From assembly GCF_000515275.1 (NCBI RefSeq), contig NZ_KI911560.1:2654024-2718023 (forward strand): a stretch of DNA of 64,000 nucleotides, read 5' to 3'. The notes beneath the pieces were generated by a model, which saw only the letters and a list, made by a program, of their open reading frames with translations, searched no databases and had not been told where the DNA came from. Source of the stretch: Methylophilus sp. 5. Its GTDB lineage: Bacteria; Pseudomonadota; Gammaproteobacteria; Burkholderiales; Methylophilaceae. The translations under genes were made by a program, and so were the position numbers. Positions 32,874-40,923 of this stretch are shown one piece after another; the stretch's first letter is position 1; each line of letters begins with the position of its first letter.

Positions 32874-33509
32874 ATGCCTAGGATGCAATCTCTGATGCAA
32901 TGGGTAGCTGCGCAACCCGCAAAAACCTTGATTCAACGGCTGAAAGTCTTGATCTGGTTGGGGGCATTTATTCCTGTCTCACGCTTGATTTATCTGGGGT
33001 TCACTGACGGGCTTGGCGCAAATCCGGTCGAGTTTATTGAACGTTCTACGGGCACATGGGCGCTGGTGTTTTTATTGCTCTCACTTGGCATCACGCCACT
33101 GCGCTATCTCACGCAACAAGCTTGGCTGATCGCGGCCCGTCGCTTGCTTGGGTTGTGGATGTTTGCTTATGCCTGCCTGCATGTGACGACTTATCTCTGG
33201 CTCGACTACCAGTTTGATTGGGCTGACATTGTCAAAGATGTCGTCAAACATCCTTATGTCTTAGTGGGGGCAGCCGCTTTGTTGCTGACCTTGCCGCTGG
33301 CCGCCACGTCTAACCAGCGTGCAATAAAAGCCCTCAAGCAACGCTGGAAAAGCCTGCATAAACTGGTCTATGTGATTGGCGTGCTGGTGTTGCTGCATTT
33401 CTGGTGGCTGGTCAAAAAAGATGTGACTGAGCCAGTGATTTACAGCCTGGTATTTGCGCTGTTAATCATACTTCGCTGGCCTGTTTTTATAAAAAATAGA
33501 AAAAGTTAG
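32874..33509 (+). CDS. msrQ: Heme b membrane subunit MsrQ
   Basis: Inner-membrane heme protein that passes electrons from the quinone pool to MsrP. 211 residues with about six hydrophobic segments (ferric-reductase-like domain). Conserved histidines suited to heme binding lie in CLHVTTYLW, the KSLHKLVY segment and LLHFWW. The ATG at 32874 follows the msrP stop by one base. An upstream in-frame start would overlap msrP by about 10 codons and is less likely. Confidence 0.94.
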   Translation: MPRMQSLMQWVAAQPAKTLIQRLKVLIWLGAFIPVSRLIYLGFTDGLGANPVEFIERSTGTWALVFLLLSLGITPLRYLTQQAWLIAARRLLGLWMFAYACLHVTTYLWLDYQFDWADIVKDVVKHPYVLVGAAALLLTLPLAATSNQRAIKALKQRWKSLHKLVYVIGVLVLLHFWWLVKKDVTEPVIYSLVFALLIILRWPVFIKNRKS

Positions 33510-33581
33510 CGCTGTTATGTAAGGTATTTTCGAGATTGAAGAATAAGCCATACGACTTCAATCCCGGAAAAGCAGTCACCC

Positions 33582-33866
33582 TTGATTCAACATTTCGTTG
33601 GCAATTATCAATCGCAGACTGATTTTCTGAACACGGTCAAAACGGGTTTGCAGTTTGCTTTTCCGTTTAATTTGTTGCCTGCAGAAGTCAGCTGTAACCT
33701 GGTCATGACTTTTGAATTGGTCGTTGCCGTGGCCTTGCTATTGGGACTGTTCACGCGTTTTTTCAGACTTAGCCTGCTGCGGATGTTGTCACCTTTGGTG
33801 ACAAAAGGCGCCGGAAAGTGGGGTTTTGACCGCCTATTGTCACATCTATGTGACGGTCGCCGATGA
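33582..33866 (+). pseudogene. Remnant of a DoxX-like membrane protein gene
   Basis: A stretch of open frame with no ribosome binding site and only a TTG to start. It contains a segment resembling the second half of DoxX-family proteins (LPAEV then MTFELVVAVALLLGLFTRFF) but lacks the N-terminal domain and the rest of the fold. I read it as a decayed fragment rather than a working gene. It could also be chance similarity of a hydrophobic run. Confidence 0.35.
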
Positions 33867-33921
33867 CAGTTGTTAATGTCGTTGTCTGGGCGTGAATTTG
33901 TCTTGACACCAATTTGCTTTT

Positions 33922-34037
33922 TGACACATCATCGTAAATATAAAAGGGAGCAATCCATGTTGTATTGACTCCCAACTAAAATTCTTCGGGGGTGTGTCAT
34001 CTTAACAACCGACAGGCAGAGGGTGCCTAGTTGTCGG
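33922..34037 (+). promoter_or_regulatory. Structured leader upstream of the GGDEF/EVL gene
   Basis: Nested inverted repeats. An outer 9-bp stem (TGACACATC at 33922-33930 with GGTGTGTCA at 33991-33999, one G-T wobble) encloses a hairpin with GGGAG/CTCCC and CAAT/ATTG pairs (33946-33973). A second hairpin follows (CCGACAGGCA 34009-34018 with TGCC 34024-34027 and TGTCGG 34032-34037). It does not match the c-di-GMP-I riboswitch core I know. It may be an RNA regulator or simply protein-binding repeats. Confidence 0.45.
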
Positions 34038-34073
34038 CAGTTAGATTTTGCACTGCGGTTGTGAAAGTATGCG

Positions 34074-36389
34074 ATGTCTATAGTAAATCTCGAGCCCAAT
34101 GCATTGGCATTGGCATTGGCAGGTCAGCCCTTGAGCGCTTCATGCAGTTTGGAGGCTACAGCGAGTTTGAGCACTTCGATTGACCTGAGTGCTCGTTCTG
34201 ACTTAAGTCGCGCCTTTGAACAATGGCGCGCGCTGGTCGATGATTCCGGTTTTTATATTGCAGCAGAGACGGATCATCTTGGCAATTGCCAGTCTGTGCT
34301 GGTCTGTCATACACTTGAGTCTGGCTGTGACTTGTGGGCCTGCCTGCCACGCATCACACATGCACCGATTCAATCCATCCTCACCCAGCCCTCGCCCGAA
34401 ATCACTCAGCGTACCATACAGATTGCCTGCCATGATAGCCAGTGCCGCTGGCTGGAATGCAGTGTGCATTATTTTAGCCTGGCCTCAGGCGAGCCACGCA
34501 GCCTGTTGCTGGTACGAGAGACGACACATGAGCAACAGGCTCTACTGGTGTTTCAACAAGAGAAGTTACGCGCGATTGCCTATGAGCGCTTCCAGTTTTC
34601 AATTCTGGAGTTAATCTTAAAAGAACAAGATGCCGTCAGGATTTTAGAAAAAATGGTGCGTGATATTGAGGCCATGCACGAAGAGGTGTATTGCGCGCTG
34701 GTGCTGACGCAAAACCTGGGCAAGCTGGTGCAGACGGTGATTGCGCCCTCGTTGCCGCACGCATTGCTGCAAACATTGCGCCAACTGCATCTGGAGGCGG
34801 GCAATGGCTCGCTGGCAACCGCCATCGCGATTAAGCAGCGGGTGATCGTTGAAAATGTGATGACGCATCCTTATTGGGGCAATCATCGTGAGGCAGCATT
34901 GGCCTCGGGCGTACAGGCCGGTTGGTCTGAGCCTATTTTAACCGCTGATGGTGAGGTGCTGGGGGCGTTTGCGATCTATTATCGCCAGCCACAAACCCCA
35001 AGTGCGCTTGAGCAGTCCATGATCGAGCAAGCAACTAAATTGATGAGCCTGGTGATTGATAGGCACTTGTCACAAGAGTCGATTCAAAGCTTGTCTTACC
35101 TGGAACCTGTGACTGGCTTGCCTAATCGCAAAAGGGTATATGAGGTGTTGCAGCAATTGCGCGCGCAGCCTGCAACAGGTGAACATAGGGGCGTGGTGTA
35201 TATCGACCTCGATCATTTTAAATGGATTAATGAGGCGCATGGCCATGCAGCAGGCAATAGCTTGTTGCAGCAAGTTGCTGAACGCTTGCAAAAAATCGCC
35301 GAGCCACACTTTATTGCCTGTATGGGCGGCGACGAGTTTCTGGTGTTGCTTTCCGGCCTCGCCGCATCTTCGGACAAAGCCTTGCAGCAGGTATTGTCCG
35401 CGCAGCGTAAACTGCAAAAAGTCTTTGAGCGCCCGTTTAAAATAGGTAGCCAAAAGCTGTCTATTACGGCCAGCATGGGTTTATGCAGCTTTAATGATAT
35501 CAGCATAGGGGATACCGACTATGTGAAAGCGGCTGATATTGCCATGCATAAAGCCAAGCAGGGCGGGCGCAATCATGCCTGCGTCTATCAGCCAGGCATG
35601 CAGACTGAAATTGCGACACAGGTCATGCTTGAAACTGAGTTGCGTGAAGCCATCGTGCAACAACAGCTGCGCTTGCATTACCAAGTGCAGGTGGATCACA
35701 CCGGTCGGCCATTTGGGGCAGAGGTCTTGTTAAGATGGCTGCATCCGGAACGCGGCTTGATCTCGCCATTGCAATTTATCGCCGTGGCCGAAACCAGCGG
35801 CCTGATTATTGAAATCGGTATGTGGGTGCTAGATCAGGCTTGTGCACAGATTGCATTGTGGCAACAATCATTAAACACCCGCGAACTGAGTTTATCCGTC
35901 AATATCAGTGCGCGCCAATTTTGCCAGGCCAATTTTGTGGCCATGGTCAAAGCCTGTATTCAGCGCCATCAGATTAATCCGAATGCCTTGCGTTTAGAGC
36001 TCACCGAAAGCGTTTTATTGGAAAATGTGGATGATGCAGTGCGCATCATGGCCGAACTCAGCCAATTGGGCATTCAATTTTCGCTCGATGACTTTGGTAC
36101 TGGCTATTCATCGTTGCAGTATTTGAAAAAGCTACCGTTGTATCAACTCAAAATTGACCGTTCGTTCGTCAATGATATTGTCACCGATAGCCACGATCGC
36201 ACGATTGTGCGCACCATTATTGCCATGGCACAGAGCATGTACCTCAGCGTGATTGCAGAAGGGGTAGAAACACAAGAGCAGATGGAACTGTTATTGAATA
36301 ATGGCTGCCGTCGCTATCAAGGCTTTTTGTTTGGCAAACCCATGCCCATAGAGCAGTTTAACGACTGGTTGCAAGGCGCGCTGGTTTAA
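34074..36389 (+). CDS. GAF-GGDEF-EAL(EVL) c-di-GMP signalling protein
   Basis: 771 residues, cytoplasmic (no membrane segment). N-terminal PAS-like region (about 45-165), GAF domain (about 175-330), GGDEF domain (about 345-500) with intact GGDEF at the active site (ACMGGDEFLVLL), and an EAL domain (about 515-765). The RxxD product-inhibition site is absent before GGDEF. The phosphodiesterase motif reads EVL in place of EAL (GAEVLLRW), with DDFGTGYSS and other metal-binding motifs intact, so hydrolysis of c-di-GMP remains likely. Whether the protein makes, degrades or only senses c-di-GMP cannot be decided. It converges on the flagellar motD gene with a 4-base overlap. Confidence 0.92.
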   Translation: MSIVNLEPNALALALAGQPLSASCSLEATASLSTSIDLSARSDLSRAFEQWRALVDDSGFYIAAETDHLGNCQSVLVCHTLESGCDLWACLPRITHAPIQSILTQPSPEITQRTIQIACHDSQCRWLECSVHYFSLASGEPRSLLLVRETTHEQQALLVFQQEKLRAIAYERFQFSILELILKEQDAVRILEKMVRDIEAMHEEVYCALVLTQNLGKLVQTVIAPSLPHALLQTLRQLHLEAGNGSLATAIAIKQRVIVENVMTHPYWGNHREAALASGVQAGWSEPILTADGEVLGAFAIYYRQPQTPSALEQSMIEQATKLMSLVIDRHLSQESIQSLSYLEPVTGLPNRKRVYEVLQQLRAQPATGEHRGVVYIDLDHFKWINEAHGHAAGNSLLQQVAERLQKIAEPHFIACMGGDEFLVLLSGLAASSDKALQQVLSAQRKLQKVFERPFKIGSQKLSITASMGLCSFNDISIGDTDYVKAADIAMHKAKQGGRNHACVYQPGMQTEIATQVMLETELREAIVQQQLRLHYQVQVDHTGRPFGAEVLLRWLHPERGLISPLQFIAVAETSGLIIEIGMWVLDQACAQIALWQQSLNTRELSLSVNISARQFCQANFVAMVKACIQRHQINPNALRLELTESVLLENVDDAVRIMAELSQLGIQFSLDDFGTGYSSLQYLKKLPLYQLKIDRSFVNDIVTDSHDRTIVRTIIAMAQSMYLSVIAEGVETQEQMELLLNNGCRRYQGFLFGKPMPIEQFNDWLQGALV

Positions 36390-37282
36390 GGTGCGGTTTC
36401 GCTGGACGCTGCTGCTGGCAATGTAGCGGGTACAGCCTCAGCAGGTACAGCCTCAATTGATGGCGCGGCCTCTGCGATTGCGGCGGCGAGTTCTTGCCGG
36501 TTGGCAACATTGCTGGTTTGTTGCGCGCTGCTTTCAGCCGTTAACACACGTATCGTCATGCGGGTATTCATCGCTTGCGCCAGCGCGTTGTCACTACTAG
36601 AAACTGGTTTGGTCTCTGCCATGCCTATCGCGGTCAATTGTTTACTGGCAATGCCTTGCGCCACCAGGCTGGCAGCAATATGGGCGGCTTGCGCGGCGGT
36701 TAATTCCCAGCGTTTGGTGTCGGCATCGGCCTGGCCACTAAATAGCTGTTTATCGCTGTGGCCTTCGACCTGTATGGTGCGATATTCATTTTTAAGTTGT
36801 GCACTTAGCGCGCTTAATACGGCTAGCGCTTGCGCGGTATAAGTGGTCTGGTTGTGGTTAAACAGCAGACTGCTTTGAATGTCGACCTCAATGCCTAAGT
36901 CAGACTGATACACCGTGATCAGCTTTTGATCAATCCAGGGCGTGAGGGCATTAGCGACTTGCTGGCCGATAGCACGTACCTTTTCCTGGTCGCGCAGCTT
37001 TTTCTCTTGATACAAATAGCTTAATGGCAGCGGTTTAAGCACTGCGCTCTGGTTTTGCAAGGTGGCTTGTGTTTGCGCTTCTGGTGCGTCGACCTCACCA
37101 GGCTTGCCTTGAAACGCCGTCACCACCGAGCTTGACAGTACACGGTACTTATTCAGGTTAATGGTCGAGGTGGCATACATCACCACAAAAAATGCAAATA
37201 GCAGGGTGATAAAGTCGGCGTAAGAAATCAACCAGCGTTCGTGGCTTTCATCGTCTTCATCCAGCTTGCGGCGCCTGTACAT
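36386..37282 (-). CDS. motD: Flagellar motor stator protein MotD (MotB-like)
   Basis: Stator subunit that anchors to peptidoglycan and couples ion flow to flagellar rotation. 298 residues. A short charged N-terminus is followed by one membrane segment with the essential aspartate Asp23 (ISYADFITLLFAFFVV), a periplasmic linker, then an OmpA-like peptidoglycan-binding domain (VEGHSDKQLF). The C-terminus is an Ala/Pro/Glu-rich tail of about 40 residues. Its ATG overlaps the motC stop (TAATG). The motC-motD order after fliA resembles the second stator pair of Pseudomonas; a distinct MotAB pair lies at 49083-50913. Confidence 0.9.
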   Translation of the reverse strand: MYRRRKLDEDDESHERWLISYADFITLLFAFFVVMYATSTINLNKYRVLSSSVVTAFQGKPGEVDAPEAQTQATLQNQSAVLKPLPLSYLYQEKKLRDQEKVRAIGQQVANALTPWIDQKLITVYQSDLGIEVDIQSSLLFNHNQTTYTAQALAVLSALSAQLKNEYRTIQVEGHSDKQLFSGQADADTKRWELTAAQAAHIAASLVAQGIASKQLTAIGMAETKPVSSSDNALAQAMNTRMTIRVLTAESSAQQTSNVANRQELAAAIAEAAPSIEAVPAEAVPATLPAAASSETAP

Positions 37283-38034
37283 TACGACTCCCGCAAATGC
37301 AGGTACGACTCAAGGCGCTCGGTGACCAGTTTGGGGTTATCGCCACGGGCAATCGACACCCAGGCATTGAGCAACATCTCGCGCCTGGACATTTCGTGCT
37401 GCACATGGCCTTTTAATTTGTTAGAAATCGGCAAAAAAACCAGGTTGGCTAACGCTACGCCGTAAATGGTGGCGACAAAAGCCACCGCAATGCCACTACC
37501 GATTTTAGCCGGGTCCGACAGGTTTTCCATGACGTGGATCAGGCCCAATACTGCGCCCAAAATGCCGACGGTTGGTGCATAGCCACCGGCAGCCGACCAG
37601 ATTTTGGCCGCTTCGCGTTCTTGCAGCTCATAGTAATACATATCAATCGCACACACTTCGCGAATGCGGTCGGCAGGGGTGCCGTCAACCAGCAATTGCA
37701 ACCCTTTGCGTACAAACGGATCCTGCTCGCGTTTGATGTAGCTCTCCAGCGACAACACGCTTTCTTTGCGTGCCTGCAGGCTCCATTGATTGATTTTAAT
37801 GGCGAGTTTTTTTCTGTCGTCCTGCGGGTGTACAAACACCAGGCGCAGCATGCGCAAGCCTCTTATAAACAGCTTGAATTCGGTTTGCAACAACACGGCA
37901 CCCGTGGTGCCTAAAATCACCACCGCAAACGCAGCCGGTTGCATCAGAGAATTAAGACGACCACCGTCAATCACTTGCCCAAATACAAGCCCGGCGAGGG
38001 CAATGACAAGCCCGGCGATACTACCCCAATCCAT
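37282..38034 (-). CDS. motC: Flagellar motor stator protein MotC (MotA-like)
   Basis: Partner of MotD: four-helix membrane protein forming the ion channel of the stator. 250 residues. The segment GYAPTVGILGAVLGLIHVM and the following GSGIAVAFVATIYGVALANL are the two conserved channel helices. The cytoplasmic loop carries charged residues that face the rotor. Start and stop codons overlap those of fliA and motD, so the genes are translationally coupled. Confidence 0.9.
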   Translation of the reverse strand: MDWGSIAGLVIALAGLVFGQVIDGGRLNSLMQPAAFAVVILGTTGAVLLQTEFKLFIRGLRMLRLVFVHPQDDRKKLAIKINQWSLQARKESVLSLESYIKREQDPFVRKGLQLLVDGTPADRIREVCAIDMYYYELQEREAAKIWSAAGGYAPTVGILGAVLGLIHVMENLSDPAKIGSGIAVAFVATIYGVALANLVFLPISNKLKGHVQHEMSRREMLLNAWVSIARGDNPKLVTERLESYLHLRES

Positions 38035-38768
38035 CAGGCCACTCCGGTCCAGGACTTGTCACGCATAGACGCGCGCAAACGGGCTACGGCCTGGCTATGC
38101 AGCTGGCAGACACGAGATTCGGAGACACTCATGATGGCGCCGATTTCTTTTAAGTTAAGCTCTTTTTCGTAGTACAAGCCCATCAGCATTTTTTCGCGTT
38201 CAGGCAGGTGATCAATCGAGTCAATCAACGCCTCGCGGAAATCACTCTCTAGCAAAGACTTGACCGGATCACTGGTGTCGTCATCGACATAACGGTCGAG
38301 AAAGTGCTCGCCACCATCGTCATCCTGAAAGTCTTCGTAGTAAATCAGCTGATGACCCTGGCAATCGCTCAAGACATCATAGTAGTCTTCGAGCGTGAAG
38401 TTCATGTGCTTGGCAATTTCAGACTCGGTTGGCGGGCGGCTAAGCTTTTGTTCCAGTTGCTGCACAGCCACTTCGATATCACGCATGTTTTTGCGAATGC
38501 CACGTGGCAGCCAGTCGGCACCGCGCAACTCATCCAGCATGGCACCGCGCACGCGCTGTGAGGCGTAGGTTTCAAATTGCGCGCCGTGGTTATCCTCATA
38601 GCGCTGAATGGCATCCATCAGGCCTATCATGCCTGCTTGTACCAAGTCATCGAGCTCGACACAGGAGGGCAGCTTGGCTTTTAATTGATAAGCCATTTTT
38701 TTGACCAAGCCGCTATGCTGTTTCAGCATCTGATCTGTATTTTGAGTCTTGCCTTTAGCGGTATACAT
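38034..38768 (-). CDS. fliA: RNA polymerase sigma factor FliA (sigma-28)
   Basis: Directs transcription of late flagellar and chemotaxis genes. 244 residues with region 2 (VELDDLVQAGMIGLMDAI, FETYASQRVRGAMLDELR), region 3 and region 4 (LKEIGAIMSVSESRVCQLHSQAVARLR). Downstream of the FlhG-like gene by 17 bases. No FlgM gene is present in the window. Confidence 0.96.
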   Translation of the reverse strand: MYTAKGKTQNTDQMLKQHSGLVKKMAYQLKAKLPSCVELDDLVQAGMIGLMDAIQRYEDNHGAQFETYASQRVRGAMLDELRGADWLPRGIRKNMRDIEVAVQQLEQKLSRPPTESEIAKHMNFTLEDYYDVLSDCQGHQLIYYEDFQDDDGGEHFLDRYVDDDTSDPVKSLLESDFREALIDSIDHLPEREKMLMGLYYEKELNLKEIGAIMSVSESRVCQLHSQAVARLRASMRDKSWTGVA

Positions 38769-38785
38769 GTTTTTCCTCTTTTACT

Positions 38786-39577
38786 TTAGGCAACGGCCAG
38801 TGATGGCGTGGTAATCCGTTGTTTTTCGAGTCGATGTGCCACTGATTTAAACGCCAACGCCGTCTGTGCAGGCTTGGAAACCTCTGGCTTGCTACGCGCG
38901 GTACTGGCTTTGGCTGGTGCGGCTTCTTCTGCCGGCATGGCCCCAATAAAGTCCAGCGTGACGCCCAAAAACTGTTTGCATACCTGGTTCAAACGCATAA
39001 AGTATTGTTGACCTTGATCGTTATTCGCCCCTGTGACAACGACACCTAACGGAATCTGACCATGCTGGCGGCTAATGTGCTTGATCGTCACATAGGCGGC
39101 TTTAATGGCAGCTTCAGTTCTATCCATTTGAATCACCAGCTCATGCTCGGCGATCAATGGCATGATCAAACTATGGTCTTGCGTATCCAGCTGTGCTTCA
39201 ATCATGACGGTATCGTAATCGTACGAAAGTTGTTTCACTATACCGTCCAGTTGCGCTTTTAAATCTTGAGATAAAGGCGAGGTTAACAGGTCATTTTCGG
39301 TCAAACATGCCAGGTCATAGCCTTGCGGATGTTTGACCATGGCGCGTTTAAGTGCCGTATTGTGCGTCACAATCGACTGCAAAGAGTGTGCAATGGCAGG
39401 CTGGCGGTTGGCGTGTATTAACAACAAACGCTGCTCGGGCGCTAGCATACTCAATGCCAGATTGCGCATCCACGGTGTAGCAGGCTGGCCATTGGCGCCA
39501 ATCACACTAATAATGCGTGCAGAGGTCTTGGCCATGATGCGGCGCAAGCCATCGGCTTGGTCGCGGTAATTAAACAT
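38786..39577 (-). CDS. FlhG/FleN-like MinD-family protein with degenerate nucleotide-binding motifs
   Basis: 263 residues. Its position between flhF and fliA and its N-terminus (DQADGLRRIM) are those of FlhG, the MinD-type ATPase that limits the number of flagella. The P-loop expected as KGGVGKT is replaced by GANGQPATPW (residues 28-37), and the Walker B aspartate of the DTVMIEAQL strand is replaced by glutamate. ATP binding is therefore doubtful. The frame is intact, with an Ala/Lys/Pro-rich C-terminal tail, so it is not a plain pseudogene. It overlaps flhF by 8 bases. Confidence 0.75.
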   Translation of the reverse strand: MFNYRDQADGLRRIMAKTSARIISVIGANGQPATPWMRNLALSMLAPEQRLLLIHANRQPAIAHSLQSIVTHNTALKRAMVKHPQGYDLACLTENDLLTSPLSQDLKAQLDGIVKQLSYDYDTVMIEAQLDTQDHSLIMPLIAEHELVIQMDRTEAAIKAAYVTIKHISRQHGQIPLGVVVTGANNDQGQQYFMRLNQVCKQFLGVTLDFIGAMPAEEAAPAKASTARSKPEVSKPAQTALAFKSVAHRLEKQRITTPSLAVA

Positions 39578-40922
39578 GCTGCTGCTCCTGGCTGGCTGTT
39601 TGCATCATGCTAGAAATTACCAGCGGTAACTCTTCATCCAGGTATTGATAAGGCAAGCTGGCCTGATGCGGCGTTAACACGCGTTCGATCAAGGCTTGCT
39701 TATCAGCGACTTCAATATCTTCTGGCACGCGCTGGCCGCTCGTCGTGTAGAACAAACGCATACGTTCGCGAATCAATACATCCAGCACATTACCAATGGC
39801 AGCAGCTTCATCCAGTTTGGTGACAATACAACCGGCAATATCGTGTTTTTTGTAGCTGCGCATGACGTCGGTCAAGGTGTCGCCAGTCGAGGTCGCATTC
39901 AGGCACAACAGTTTCTGTATTGGTGAATCGGCACGACTTAACATCGACAACTGCTCGGTCACGGCCTGGTCACGCTGGCTGACACCCACGGTGTCTACCA
40001 GAATCATGTGTTTGTTTTTTAGCTCATTGAGTGCAATTTTCAGATCTTCTTCGTCTTTAACCGCATGCACCATCACGCCTAAAATCTTGCCGTAAATACG
40101 CAGTTGTTCGTAACCACCAATCCGGTAGCTATCGGTGGTGATGAGCCCCAGGTTTTGCGTACCATGTTTCATCACATAGCGCGCTGCCAGTTTGGCCGTG
40201 GTGGTGGTTTTGCCTACTCCGGTCGGGCCAACCAGCGCATAAATGCCGCCACGGTCGAGCAGCGCGTCTTCGTCATCCAGCGTATGCAGGTTGCGGCTAA
40301 TCACCTCTTTTGCCCACAGCGGTGCTTTGTGCACATCAATATGCTGTGGCATTTTTTCGGCAATCTGACGTGACAGCGATGCGCTAAAGTTGGCAGAGAG
40401 CAGGGTGCTCAGCACTTTTGACTTGGCAGGGCTATGTTGCAAATGATGCTGCCAGGTCATGGCGCTCATCTGGGTTTCAAAATGGCTACGCATCTGACGC
40501 ATTTCCTGCATCATGCCCATCATTTTGTCTTCCAGCGTTTGTGTCGCCACCTGGTAAGCTTGGCCTTGCTGCTCGCTATGCTGTTTCAGCATGTCCATAA
40601 TCGCGCCTTCATGCGCGACAGGCTCATCCGCTGCTGGCGTGTGATGTTGCGCGCTGGCGGCAGGCATGGCCGCTTGTGGCGATGCCTGGCGAGGCTGATC
40701 CTTTGTCGTGACAAAGTCGAGCAGGCTGCGAGATTGATCCATCCCCATCTCGGTCGTCGTTGCACCGGCTTCGGCGGCAATGTCTGTTTCCAGCATGGCC
40801 ATGATTTCGGTGCCGCCATTCACGCTGCGGTTCGCAACAATAATGGCATCGTCACCTAATGCCTGTTTGACTTGCGCCAAAGCTTCGCGTGCATTTTTGC
40901 CAAAAAATCTTCTGATATTCAT
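39570..40922 (-). CDS. flhF: Flagellar biosynthesis GTPase FlhF
   Basis: SRP-type GTPase that sets the site and number of flagella. 450 residues: N-terminal basic domain (MNIRRFFGKNAREAL), a variable linker rich in Ala, Met and Gln (residues about 60-190), then the NG GTPase domain with G1 GPTGVGKTTTT, G3 region LVDTVGVSQRDQ and G4 VTKLDE. Starts one base after the flhA stop. Works with FlhG in other bacteria; here that partner looks defective. Confidence 0.94.
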   Translation of the reverse strand: MNIRRFFGKNAREALAQVKQALGDDAIIVANRSVNGGTEIMAMLETDIAAEAGATTTEMGMDQSRSLLDFVTTKDQPRQASPQAAMPAASAQHHTPAADEPVAHEGAIMDMLKQHSEQQGQAYQVATQTLEDKMMGMMQEMRQMRSHFETQMSAMTWQHHLQHSPAKSKVLSTLLSANFSASLSRQIAEKMPQHIDVHKAPLWAKEVISRNLHTLDDEDALLDRGGIYALVGPTGVGKTTTTAKLAARYVMKHGTQNLGLITTDSYRIGGYEQLRIYGKILGVMVHAVKDEEDLKIALNELKNKHMILVDTVGVSQRDQAVTEQLSMLSRADSPIQKLLCLNATSTGDTLTDVMRSYKKHDIAGCIVTKLDEAAAIGNVLDVLIRERMRLFYTTSGQRVPEDIEVADKQALIERVLTPHQASLPYQYLDEELPLVISSMMQTASQEQQHV

Positions 40923-40923
40923 A

